DNA of 64,000 bases from Anatilimnocola floriformis (GTDB lineage Bacteria; Planctomycetota; Planctomycetia; Pirellulales; Pirellulaceae), in NCBI RefSeq assembly GCF_024256385.1, contig NZ_JAMLFW010000001.1, positions 1,984,001 to 2,048,000 on the forward strand. Direction: 5' to 3'. Of the stretch, positions 27,674-35,282 are shown piece by piece; the first letter of the stretch is position 1, and every line of letters starts with the position of its first letter. Both the position numbers and the translations under genes were made by a program. A model generated the notes under the pieces. The model was not told the origin of the DNA and made no database searches. It was given only the letters and a program-made list of their open reading frames with translations.

Positions 27674-28327
27674 TTACATCTCGATGTGCACTGGCTTCAC
27701 AATTCCGCTTGCCAAGTCGTAGACCCCGCCAGCAACATGCAAGTTTCCGCTGCGCACGAGCCGCCTGATTACCGGGGAAGACTCGGCAATCAGTATCGCT
27801 TGATTGCGCACATTCTCTTCGATGGCCTTCGCCAAGTTGCTTTTAGCAACCTTCACCGCAGGCCGGATGTGCTGAAACAGGCCACTTATTTGCCCCGGGA
27901 CCTCTTCTCCTTGAATGGTGGCCGCCACAGCCCCACAGCTCGTATGCCCGAGCACGTACAGTACCTGACACCCGAGAATATGCGTGGCGAATTCCAGGCT
28001 CCCTATGATTTCGCTGCTGGCGACATTTCCCGCGATGCGAGTGACGAACAAGTCACCGAAGCCTTGATCAAAAATGATCTCGATTGGCACACGCGAGTCA
28101 GCGCAACCCAAGAATGCAGCGAACGGCGTTTGCCGTGGAGCCACTTCCTGTACTCGCAACAGGTCGCGATTCACTGCGAGTGACTTCTGGGCAGCGAATC
28201 GTCGGTTGCCTTCATAGATTCGTTCGAGCGCATCAAGTGGCGAATCCGGACTCGATTGAGTCGGCGCAGTGAAAATATTGGAATCGGCACTTCGGTAGTT
28301 CGTGCACGATTCAGATTCTAAAGACAT
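27674..28327 (-). CDS. Beta-class carbonic anhydrase
   Basis: A 217-residue enzyme that interconverts CO2 and bicarbonate. Zinc ligands C75 (with D77-R79 in the CADSR motif), H128 and C131 (GHTSCGAV) are all present, and the dimer-interface text RIAGNVASSEIIGSLEFA is typical. Residues 1-30 form a Ser-rich N-terminal tail without clear signal peptide. Complete length for the family. It is isolated: no bicarbonate transporter or cyanase gene is adjacent. ATG at 28327. Confidence 0.95.
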   Translation of the reverse strand: MSLESESCTNYRSADSNIFTAPTQSSPDSPLDALERIYEGNRRFAAQKSLAVNRDLLRVQEVAPRQTPFAAFLGCADSRVPIEIIFDQGFGDLFVTRIAGNVASSEIIGSLEFATHILGCQVLYVLGHTSCGAVAATIQGEEVPGQISGLFQHIRPAVKVAKSNLAKAIEENVRNQAILIAESSPVIRRLVRSGNLHVAGGVYDLASGIVKPVHIEM

Positions 28328-28850
28328 CGTGAACTCTTAGCCCTATGGGAAGAATGAAATATCAGGTCGCGGAGCGGCGAATCGGTGTCGGTGCGCGACG
28401 AGATTTCCCGGCAGGCAAAACTCGGTGTGCAGCAATCAAAAAAACGCAGTGATCGAGTAGATTCGGCGGGCAGGGCAGCACCGATTGCGTATTTTGATTC
28501 ACGAATTATACTTCGCTCGTTTATACCAAATGACTCTGCGATGACAAGGGCAGGCATGAACAAGTCCCCACCAAGTGCGATAAACACTGCTTCGCATCCA
28601 GCCTCGCCATCGTGGACCTTCATGACCAACCACACACATGTGCTTTGGTGCATCTATCAGGAACCAGAAATTCGCCTCCGAGATGTGGCGGAACGCGTGG
28701 CAATCACCGCACCACTCAGCCAAACGCAAACCAAGTCGGCGACATGCATTCAGCTCCCGCTCCTCATTGGGTTGTCCGCGATGCGATAGCAAATTTCATT
28801 CGCGGCATTGTGATGTCGCACATTCTCACGTCGCTACCGCAATGAAAATC
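28328..28850. other. Region with no intact gene
   Basis: Apart from the winged-helix fragment at 28613-28710, no reading frame here has protein-like composition on either strand. It should also hold the promoter of the carbonic anhydrase gene (minus strand). Confidence 0.4.
28613..28710 (+). pseudogene. Fragment of a winged-helix (MarR/ArsR-like) regulator
   Basis: The stretch WTFMTNHTHVLWCIYQEPEI followed by RLRDVAERVAIT is the typical opening of small winged-helix regulators (helix 1 and the first half of the HTH). After Thr the frame turns into unrelated sequence and the recognition helix and wing are missing. An ATG at 28622 is the probable original start. I take it as a truncated remnant. 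Confidence 0.5.
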
Positions 28851-29099
28851 TCAGCCGGCAATCTTCTTCCGGCAGCATTTCGACGCGAAAGGCACGTCTT
28901 CGGCGTGGTGCGCTGCGATTTTATCGAACACGTCCTTGCGTGCGTCTGAAGCCACAGGTTTTGGCTCAGAGTTTCTCGCGTGCTGGCAATGTGGGCAGTA
29001 CCACTCACCGAAATAGCCCACGCGGCCCAGCATGAGTCGCACCGGGTAAGAGGTTCCGCCGACCGCGATCTGATATTGATCCAACTGAAACGTCTTCAT
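28851..29099 (-). CDS. Small cysteine-containing hypothetical protein
   Basis: An 82-residue frame (MKTFQLDQYQIAVGGTSYPV...). A beta-rich N-terminal part is followed by EWYCPHCQHA and, 35 residues on, KCCRKKIAG, which could form a one-zinc site. No strong ribosome binding site is visible before ATG 29099. Composition is protein-like. Family not recognised. Confidence 0.5.
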   Translation of the reverse strand: MKTFQLDQYQIAVGGTSYPVRLMLGRVGYFGEWYCPHCQHARNSEPKPVASDARKDVFDKIAAHHAEDVPFASKCCRKKIAG

Positions 29100-29320
29100 G
29101 TGTGCACCTGGCGGGGCTGGCTGGGTACACGGGTCTCATCGTCCGGGCGGGGAATACCCCTATACGACAAATCGTCGCATGGCGGATGGCCGCCACTTCG
29201 CATTCAGGAAAAAGAGCGAGCCCACCGGAAGAGCGGCGGGCTCATGTGCTCTTTTTGACGGAAACAGCACGAATAGACGATAACATCGCGGTCGCCGAAA
29301 TGTCAAACTGCGGGTGCTGG

Positions 29321-29590
29321 ATTTTAGTGGACCTAGCTGGGGAAAGCAGAATTAAGGGGAATCGGTTACTAGAAAGCGGGCGCGATGGGGTCGCCCCCGG
29401 CGTTACCTTCCGGTCGGTCTGCTCCAGGGGCCAGAGGAACCTCGACTCCCCATCACCGCCACTCCGGTAATTCGAGTGGTTAGCTCTTGGCCAAAATTTG
29501 GCCACTCCTGCTCATATATCAACTCGTAATTTTCTCTGGAACCACCAGCGCGAAATAGCTCCCCACGTACAGCACCGTACTGCACACTAA
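29321..29590 (-). pseudogene. Repeat cassette copy 1: degraded small membrane protein and tail
   Basis: The pieces VLYVGSYFALVVP (near 29540-29580) and FLWPLEQTDRKVTP (near 29405-29445) belong to the same small protein as 31950-32225 and 38666-38929, but frameshifts and stops separate them and the N-terminus is gone. The conserved tail (TTAGTGGACCTAGCTGGGG, then AATTAAGGGGAA, read on the plus strand at 29324-29362) closes the cassette. Confidence 0.7.
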
Positions 29591-29625
29591 AAAAAACTAT
29601 GCGAACTGCACCGCAGCCGCCGTGG

Positions 29626-29865
29626 CTAGTCAGGTATTCCGTTTAATACTGCAATTTTGGCTCGCAGCAGAGTCGATTCTTCCCCTGCCGCTGACGGCGC
29701 ACCGTGAACAATTACGCTCGTCGTTCGAGTCCATCGGTAACAATGTTCTTCGCGCGTTATGAAGGCGACTTGCCGATTCGAACTGGTGTCGAACAATTCC
29801 AACTGCGCAATTTCGCCGTGCAAGGTACGCCAAACGAAGCGCCTGGTACTTTCCGATCCGCTCAT
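29626..29865 (-). CDS. Repeat cassette copy 1: small GEESTLLRAKIA-type protein
   Basis: A 79-residue frame from the ATG ending at 29865 (MSGSESTRRFVWRTLHGE); a start ten codons earlier is possible. Its C-terminal half, RQVAFITREEHCYRWTRTT, then HGAP, AGEESTLLRAKIAVL, is shared with the ORF at 32390-32575, where it sits in the same position relative to the small membrane protein. Beta-strand-rich, no signal peptide. Function unknown; conserved pairing suggests a two-gene cassette. Confidence 0.5.
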   Translation of the reverse strand: MSGSESTRRFVWRTLHGEIAQLELFDTSSNRQVAFITREEHCYRWTRTTSVIVHGAPSAAGEESTLLRAKIAVLNGIPD

Positions 29866-29913
29866 CGCTCTTTCCCGTCCCATCTCGCTGACCATAGTGC
29901 GTTGGAGAGGTTG

Positions 29914-30283
29914 CTAATTTGGAAGCGTTATCAGCGCTTGCTTCACGGCTTCTAAGATGTCATCTATCGTCGCCCTGCCTTTGACCATGAAAGAGTTCAC
30001 CTTCTGCGCTCTTGCACGTTCAATCAGAGCGCCTTCCTCGATGCCGGTCAACACTACGACTGGAATTGAGAAGAGCCGAAGATACGACCGGATCACTTCC
30101 AAAAGCGATGGCCCGTCCATTTCTGGCATCTGCACGTCGGTGATGATTAGGTCGGGGGTTTCGGCAAGAACGTGCGCAAGTGCTGCGCGACCGTCGGGAG
30201 CCTCGGTGACCGGCTTTCGAAAGCAGCTTTGCCAGGGGTGTACGAAACTCTTCAGAGTCTTCGACGAGGAGAATGTGAGCCAT
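29914..30283 (-). pseudogene. Single-domain response regulator, frameshifted
   Basis: The first frame starts MAHILLVEDSEEFRTPLAKLL and breaks after SKAGH. The second frame continues EAPDGRAALAHVLAETPDL, then IITDVQMPEMDGPSLLEVI (phosphoacceptor Asp), VVVLTG and FMVKGRATIDD. A deletion near 30215 is needed; a loss of 8 bases between two GGTCAC-like copies would explain it and would give 126 codons, the normal size. Inactive as read. Confidence 0.8.
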
Positions 30284-30500
30284 TGGTTAAGGAATAATCA
30301 ACGTGCTCGGCAGGCAAGCAGAATCACCCAAAGCCTGCCGGAATGGAGGGCACTGGCGTTCGATAGCAACATTCACGCCATGAAACCGTCGCTGAAAAAA
30401 TCAGCCGCTTGCCGGGACTTGCCCGCAGCTGGGCGGCAAAAATAGAATTGCCGGAACACGCTTTCCCCAGCCATGCTCCCCAAAGCCAAGGAAGTCAGCC

Positions 30501-30746
30501 GTGACACCTGATTCATGCTTATGCTCGAAATGTGGCAGCGTCATCCACCCTCCTCAGGAAGTCGTCAAGGGGGCGAAGGGCCGAACGCTTCGCGCTGGGG
30601 TATGGTGGTGGACCAGTGACCTCGCTGGCTCTTCGGGCGTGATGGGAGTTGAAGACGGTCGGTCTGCGATTGAAGGCTACACCTTCACGCGAATCGCTGA
30701 TCTACAGACCGCCAAGAGCGTGGGAGCGACTAGCTCTTCTCCTTGA
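30501..30746 (+). CDS. Small hypothetical protein with CxxC
   Basis: An 81-residue frame from GTG 30501 with AAGGAAG about seven bases upstream. MTPDSCLCSKCGSVIHPP carries a possible zinc site; the rest (GVWWWTSDLAGSSGVMG, FTRIADLQTAKS) has no recognised motif. Its 3' end overlaps the tail of the response regulator on the other strand by 17 bases. Confidence 0.4.
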   Translation: MTPDSCLCSKCGSVIHPPQEVVKGAKGRTLRAGVWWWTSDLAGSSGVMGVEDGRSAIEGYTFTRIADLQTAKSVGATSSSP

Positions 30747-31269
30747 TGTCTTTCTTAATTTGGCCAACATCTTCCTTAACTTCCTTCAGCTCTTCTTTGA
30801 TTTCCTTAACATCTTTGTGAACCTCTTTCATCACGTCTCTTGCTTCAGCAATTACTTCCCCTTGTTTCTTAATCAGATCTTCCGATTGCTCAAGTCGCTT
30901 GTCCATTGTCACTATCTTCGCAAGTAAGTCTTTAATAAGTAGAGGGTCCGTTGTTTTAACAAGGTGGCTGTCGAACCCTGCCTCAATGGCTTCTTCGGGT
31001 TCTGAGTAGGCCGTAAATGCAATCAACGGCACGTCGCGCAAATGATCGTCTAGCCGGATCAATCTCGCTAGATCGTAGCCGGTCATTCCGGGCATTCCAA
31101 TATCCGACATGATGCACTTGGGCTTGCTCGATCGCGCGGCGCTCAAGCCTTCTAGTGCCGAGTAGGCGATTCTCGCCTTATAGCCCCAGTTCCGAAGCAG
31201 CAACGCGAGCACTTGCGCAGAATCAGCATTATCGTCGATGACGAGTACATCGTTGCCTTCGAGAGACAT
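30730..31269 (-). CDS. Response regulator with C-terminal coiled coil
   Basis: A 179-residue protein. The receiver domain (1-122) has the acidic pair in VLVIDDNADS, acceptor Asp in IMSDIGMPGMTG, T in IAFTAYS and K in LVKTTDP. Residues 123-179 are a near-continuous charged coiled coil (heptads of KE/KD ending KKDIKEKS) instead of a DNA-binding or enzymatic output, so signalling is probably through oligomerisation or partner binding. No cognate histidine kinase is adjacent. Confidence 0.88.
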   Translation of the reverse strand: MSLEGNDVLVIDDNADSAQVLALLLRNWGYKARIAYSALEGLSAARSSKPKCIMSDIGMPGMTGYDLARLIRLDDHLRDVPLIAFTAYSEPEEAIEAGFDSHLVKTTDPLLIKDLLAKIVTMDKRLEQSEDLIKKQGEVIAEARDVMKEVHKDVKEIKEELKEVKEDVGQIKKDIKEKS

Positions 31270-31434
31270 TCGTGTTCCGATCCGCTTGGCTGCTCTTGGG
31301 CCGAGACTGGCTGGAAGCTACCTTAACGTAATACGTGCAAGTCATCCATGCTGCTTTCCTCTTGTGCAGTTGCTGCGCCGCTGTGCCGCAGCGCTTAACT
31401 TTACACAGGACAGAGGTTGCCTGCAGGAACGCAA

Positions 31435-31743
31435 TTACGGTTGGGCAGGTGCAGAAACCCGACATCGCACGGGGGCTCGTCCTTCGCCACCAATCCTGCC
31501 GTGTTCGGCGATGAACTCTGCGCCCTCGTCCATTCCCAGCGTTTCGACATACAGATAGATTCGCTGCATGCAGCGATCACCTTCTTGATTGCCGTCGTAT
31601 TCGTAGATGGCCATCTCGGTCGGGCTGCCGCCAACCAGTCGCCCAATGAAGATGGGAAACTCGATTTCCTGGGTGGCGAAGAGCTGCGTCGCGTTCAGCG
31701 GTCCGCCGACAAAACTCACGATGAAACTAATGGGAGCGGTCAT
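31435..31743 (-). CDS. Small hypothetical protein
   Basis: A frame from the ATG ending at 31743 (MTAPISFIVSFVGGPLNATQ) of 102 residues; a start six codons upstream also exists. The text FIGRLVGGSPTEMAIYEYDG and RIYLYVETLGMDEGAEFIAE is protein-like, beta-rich and of the 'FxGGP' small-protein type common in planctomycetes (recollection). The last ~20 residues lose protein character, so the 3' end may be frayed. Confidence 0.5.
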   Translation of the reverse strand: MTAPISFIVSFVGGPLNATQLFATQEIEFPIFIGRLVGGSPTEMAIYEYDGNQEGDRCMQRIYLYVETLGMDEGAEFIAEHGRIGGEGRAPVRCRVSAPAQP

Positions 31744-31816
31744 GCACGCGATTCTAGCCATGGTGAGTTGTTGTCGTCTGTCGCTCGAAACGCTACGCGA
31801 CCGCAGACAGAGCTAA

Positions 31817-31924
31817 ACAAGACGCGACAGGAACCTGGCCGACCACATCAAACGATTGTCGAAGGACTTCGGCTACAAAGTCGTCACGCCCAAGAGCTAC
31901 ACGCGGAAGTCAGCGCCGAATTAA
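31817..31924 (+). pseudogene. Short C-terminal coding fragment
   Basis: In-frame text NLADHIKRLSKDFGYKVV followed by TPKSYTRKSAPN and TAA at 31922-31924 looks like the genuine end of a small protein, but the frame upstream closes at once. It directly abuts the tail of repeat cassette copy 2, so the cassette or its arrival may have removed the rest. Confidence 0.35.
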
Positions 31925-31957
31925 GTGGACCTAGCCGGGGAAGGCGGAATTAAGAGG
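31919..31957 (+). repeat. Cassette tail, copy 2
   Basis: AATTAAGTGGACCTAGCCGG, GGAAGGCGGAATTAAGAGG. It is the 3' border of the cassette on the minus strand and forms part of the C-terminal codons and stop region of the membrane protein gene. Confidence 0.7.
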
Positions 31958-32225
31958 AAAAACGGCGAAGCGACAGTTTTAAAAGCGGAACCTCCCACGC
32001 TATTGGCCTCACCTTCCGGTCGATCTGCTCCAGCGGCCAGAAGAGCCGACTGCAAAACTCACTCTGCCAGCGATAGTGCTCAATAAACGTAATACCGCCA
32101 CCAGTCGACCCAGCCAACGGAGTCCCGCCCGGCACCACCAGCGCGAAATAGCTCCCCACGTACAGCACTGGCAGGAGCAGCAGCACGATGGCGACGATCA
32201 GGGGTGCGCGGGATTCGCGTTTCAT
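31950..32225 (-). CDS. Repeat cassette copy 2: small single-span membrane protein
   Basis: A 91-residue protein (MKRESRAPLIVAIVLLLLPV...). A basic N-terminus, one strong transmembrane helix (about residues 9-30) ending VGSYFALVVPGG, then a short outside or cytoplasmic part with FIEHYR and RLFWPLEQIDRKVRP. Close relatives in this window are 38666-38929 (intact) and 29321-29590 (broken). The last 20 residues run into the cassette tail (31919-31957) and differ between copies. A TTAGAATG box seven bases before the ATG is shared with the third copy. Function unknown. Confidence 0.75.
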   Translation of the reverse strand: MKRESRAPLIVAIVLLLLPVLYVGSYFALVVPGGTPLAGSTGGGITFIEHYRWQSEFCSRLFWPLEQIDRKVRPIAWEVPLLKLSLRRFSS

Positions 32226-32230
32226 GGCCG

Positions 32231-32238
32231 CATTCTAA
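32231..32238 (-). promoter_or_regulatory. Conserved TTAGAATG box before the small membrane protein
   Basis: Minus strand TTAGAATG, five bases before ATG 32225. The same box is at the same distance before the copy at 38666. It could be a -10 element of a near-leaderless transcript; inferred only from conservation. Confidence 0.3.
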
Positions 32239-32241
32239 ACG

Positions 32242-32277
32242 AAAAAACCCCGGCACATGCTTTGACACATACCGGGG
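32242..32277 (-). terminator. Intrinsic terminator between the two cassette genes
   Basis: On the minus strand CCCCGG and CCGGGG pair, with six further partly wobble pairs inside and loop TCAAAG, followed by TTTTTT. It would stop transcripts coming from the 32390-32575 gene before the membrane-protein gene. Confidence 0.75.
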
Positions 32278-32389
32278 CTGTCCGTGTGAGCAAACCCTGC
32301 CGGAATGCCAACAACGGCCAATCGAAAACACCCACCGCAAGCGGACAGCAAGAGAATCCGTTCAAAGTCGCCGGGCGCTTGCGGCGGGT

Positions 32390-32575
32390 TTAATCTGGCA
32401 ATCCTTTCAAAATGGCTATCTTTGCTCGCAACAGCGTTGACTCTTCACCGGATGCTGGTGGCGCGCCGTGATGCAGGAGAGTGGTTGTTCGGGTCCACTG
32501 GTAATTTCGGTCGTCGCCCGTAATCACTGCAATCTGACGACTGCAGTACCAGCATGCGCTCGCCGCACCCATCAT
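32390..32575 (-). CDS. Repeat cassette copy 2: small GEESTLLRAKIA-type protein
   Basis: A 61-residue frame (MMGAASACWYCSRQIAVITG..). The part SRQIAVITGDDRNYQWTRTT and ASGEESTLLRAKIAILKGLP aligns with 29626-29865. The N-terminus differs and may be truncated, since the ORF reads from unrelated sequence. Followed by the terminator at 32242-32277 and then the membrane protein gene. Function unknown. Confidence 0.45.
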   Translation of the reverse strand: MMGAASACWYCSRQIAVITGDDRNYQWTRTTTLLHHGAPPASGEESTLLRAKIAILKGLPD

Positions 32576-32734
32576 ACGTCGCGGTCACAGCAAACCGTTT
32601 CGTCTGACACGGATTTCGAAGGCGGGCGATTCAACGGAACGGGGATTGCTCTCCTGGCACGCAAATTTGAATTGCATCGGCTGCCGACCACATTACTTCG
32701 GACCGACTCGATCGAACTGTACACGGAAAACACG

Positions 32735-33289
32735 ATGGAAACGCTGCTCGAATTGCTGGAAGACGAAATCAAGGACATCTACAACGCGGAGAATCAACTA
32801 ACTAAAGCCCTGCCGAAAATGGCCAAGAAGGCCGCTTCCGAATCACTCGCGGATGCATTTGCCGCGCACCTCGAAGAAACCAAGAGGCAAATCGAGCGGT
32901 TGCAAAAAATCGGCGACTTGATGGGAATCAAACTCACCGGAAAAAAGTGCAAGGCGATGGAGGGGCTGATCGAAGAAGGTAAAGAAGTACTCGAAGAAGA
33001 TGGTAAGTCGGCGGTGATCGACGCAGCCTTGATCGGGGCTGCTCAACGCGTCGAACACTACGAAATCGCTGCGTATGGCACCGCGAAGGCGATGGCCGAG
33101 CATCTGGGGCTGGAAAAGGTTGTGAAGTTGTTGCAACAGACGCTGTCCGAAGAATCGGCCTGTGACGAGAAACTCTCCAGCATCGCCTTGGAAGAGGTTT
33201 TGCCTGCGACGGATGGCGTCGAGGAAGAAATTGAAGAGAAAGAAGTCGCACCTCTTAAGGCGAAACGAAAAAAAACGGTTGCGCGCTGA
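32735..33289 (+). CDS. DUF892 / YciF-like ferritin-fold protein
   Basis: A 184-residue protein started at ATG 32735 (METLLELLEDEIKDIYNAEN); the frame is open further upstream but that part does not look coding. Four long helices with ENQLTKALPKMAKKA, HLEETKRQIERLQKI, AALIGAAQRVEHYEIAAYGT and EESACDEKLSSIA are characteristic of DUF892, a ferritin-like family tied to stress responses. A Glu/Lys-rich tail (EEEIEEKEV..KRKKTVAR) is added at the C-terminus. Isolated gene. Confidence 0.9.
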   Translation: METLLELLEDEIKDIYNAENQLTKALPKMAKKAASESLADAFAAHLEETKRQIERLQKIGDLMGIKLTGKKCKAMEGLIEEGKEVLEEDGKSAVIDAALIGAAQRVEHYEIAAYGTAKAMAEHLGLEKVVKLLQQTLSEESACDEKLSSIALEEVLPATDGVEEEIEEKEVAPLKAKRKKTVAR

Positions 33290-33336
33290 TAGCCATTCGG
33301 GCTAACGAATTATGTAAGACGTCTAGGTCGCACTGT

Positions 33337-34209
33337 TTACTCAGGGCGGCCAATTATCTCCGGGCAGAAGTATCGACGGAATCCGCGTCCAAACTTCAGC
33401 TCGCCGATCAGCGCCTCGAAGTAGGACGACGAGCACAATAGAAGCGACTTGCCGAGCTCACGCGCGAGGACGGTCGCGGCGAAGATCCATTCGAGGCGTT
33501 CCTTCTCTCGCTCAGTGAGCTTGGGTGCATACGTACATAGTGCTCCATCTTCATGATTGAATGAGAACACGACTTGAAATGTCTGTTGAACAGCCAATGC
33601 AGCTAACTTCCCCTGGTCGTCGTGGTAGGTGACGTTGAGTGCAAAGTCATCTGGATAAGCGAAAAAGTAAGTTGCGCTGTCGCGTGTCATGATCTCGACG
33701 GTGCACTTCCTACCCCGTCCCTGCTTCTTGAACAGCTTTGAGATCTCGTCAGCCAACTTCGCTGTCTTAGTCTCAGGAGCAACCGGGGCCTTTCTGGGCA
33801 AGTCATCTCGTTGCCGCCATCAGGCGAGACGATCTACGTGGTGTATCACTTGTGCTCGATCGAAGACGCGGCGGTGCTCCAGCCAGACTTGGATCGCTCG
33901 CCCCCATGTGCCAAGTTCTTCTGGCAGGATCGCTTCGAAATCGTAAACGTTGCATAGAGGGGCGGCCGCGAAGATGGCTCGGATGCCGGAATCGCAGGCT
34001 AAGTCGGAAATGCTGCGAAGTACGCTCTCGATCTGATTCCGTTGCTCTTGTTGCAGTCCGTTCAGATACTCCATGGCGCGCTCTACTCGCTCGTTGCGTT
34101 CCAAGAGCATCCATGGAATCTGGCATTCCGAGTGCCCTAGCTCCGCGAAAACTTGCGCAAGCATTTCTTTTGGAGCCATTCGCAGTACCGTCGGTAACGT
34201 CCGAGTCAT
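33337..34209 (-). pseudogene. Conserved hypothetical protein interrupted by an in-frame TGA
   Basis: Two frames in the same register: codons from ATG 34209 (MTRTLPTVLRMAPKEMLAQV...) to HHVDRLA, a TGA at 33820-33822, then WRQRDDLPRKAPV on to FRRYFCPEIIGRPE at 33337. The text before and after reads as one protein of 291 codons, and the TGA is where a Trp (TGG) is expected in a 'RLxWWRxRDDLPR' stretch, as I recall from planctomycete relatives. A ribosome could restart only at TTG 33801. Either a nonsense mutation or a consensus error; no selenocysteine system is suggested. The fold is unknown. Confidence 0.7.
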
Positions 34210-34567
34210 CTGATCTCCCTTTCACTACTTAGTTAGAAACGACCACCTTTCCGGTTTCGAAGAAGGAAATGCGCGCAACGCGACCACGCGTTGCCTCGAT
34301 GAGAAAACGCTGGGTGAGTTGCACGCAACGATGCCAGAAACGCTCTCGTCAGTGAAAGCTCGGCATTTCAAGATCCCGCACGCCTGGCCAGTCATGGGCT
34401 CGGCTGTTAACCAGCGGGTCAGTTCAGGGACAAGTGCAGTGGACAGAATGCCAGACGCAAGATGCGACGCTAGCATTTTTCCGGAATTGTTTCCGCAGCG
34501 TCGTCAGTTCGCCGCGCGACCGGGTTTTTAACAAGGAGAGAACTCACTTCTTCCGCACGGAGGCCCT
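34210..34567. other. Intergenic region at the left edge of the recombinase module
   Basis: About 360 bases. I see no protein-like frame, strong hairpin or promoter. It separates the interrupted minus-strand gene from the plus-strand recombinase module, so one end of that element may lie here. Confidence 0.35.
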
Positions 34568-34696
34568 ATGCTTTTCCTCGACCCGCCCCACGAACTCACG
34601 CCGGAGCAGCGTCTCGAAATCATCGCCGCCATCTTCGCCCGCGGCGTCCTACGCCTGGCTGAACTCGATCTCATTGACGAGTCCGAAGAATCCTGA
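34568..34696 (+). CDS. Small ORF at the head of the recombinase module
   Basis: A 42-residue frame: MLFLDPPHELTPEQRLEIIA, AIFARGVLRLAELDLIDESE. The 'LTPEQRLEIIAAIFARGVLRL' type of sequence is typical of tiny proteins found beside DUF2924/large serine recombinase modules. It is 100 bases upstream of the DUF2924 gene. Role unknown. Confidence 0.55.
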   Translation: MLFLDPPHELTPEQRLEIIAAIFARGVLRLAELDLIDESEES

Positions 34697-34796
34697 CCAG
34701 ACCGCTTGATTGATGTTCCCGACAGAGCGTCACTGTGTCACCGGTTAACGGGCGGAGAGGTTCCGCCGTGCTGGAACTCAAAAGGAGACTACTTAT

Positions 34797-35282
34797 ATGG
34801 TGCGTGGAATCGAGGCCGAGTTGGCGGAGTTGCCGTCGCTGACGGTCGGCCAGCTCAGAGAGAAGTTCGTCGAGGTCTTTGGCGAGCCAACCAACAGCAG
34901 GCACAAGGACTGGCTGGTGAAACGGATCGCTTGGCGGATTCAAGCGAACGCATTCGGCGGCTTGTCGGAACGGGCGCTGGCGCGAGCGAAGGAACTTGCT
35001 AACGAAGCCGATCTGCGGATCATGGCGCCGAAACAAGCGAAGGCATCGGCGGGGTCGGTGACGAAGGTGGTGGCGTGCCCGGTCGACTCTCGCGTGCCGC
35101 CGCCGGGTTCGGTTATCTCGCGCGACTACAAGGGCAAGAAGCTGCTCGTCACCGTGCTGGTCGATGGCTTCGAGTTCGAAGGCGAGAAGTTCACGTCACT
35201 CACGGCGATCGCCAAGAAGGCTACAGGGCAGCATTGGAACGGCTTCGGATTCTTCGGTTTGCTCAAGGAGGGTAAGAAATGA
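34797..35282 (+). CDS. DUF2924 family protein
   Basis: A 161-residue protein from ATG 34797 with AAGGAG nine bases upstream. MVRGIEAELAELPSLTVGQL, FGEPTNSRHKDWLVKRIAWR and the C-terminal PPPGSVISRDYKGKKLLVTV, GEKFTSLTAIAKKATGQHWN are the family signature. DUF2924 genes sit immediately before large serine recombinases in many phage- or element-like modules. Its stop overlaps the recombinase start by four bases, so they are translationally coupled. Likely an accessory DNA-binding factor of the element. Confidence 0.9.
   Translation: MVRGIEAELAELPSLTVGQLREKFVEVFGEPTNSRHKDWLVKRIAWRIQANAFGGLSERALARAKELANEADLRIMAPKQAKASAGSVTKVVACPVDSRVPPPGSVISRDYKGKKLLVTVLVDGFEFEGEKFTSLTAIAKKATGQHWNGFGFFGLLKEGKK

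Noticed and set aside
33820-33822. Selenocysteine at the in-frame TGA
   Set aside because: No SECIS-like hairpin recognised just after it, and the context demands Trp, not Cys.
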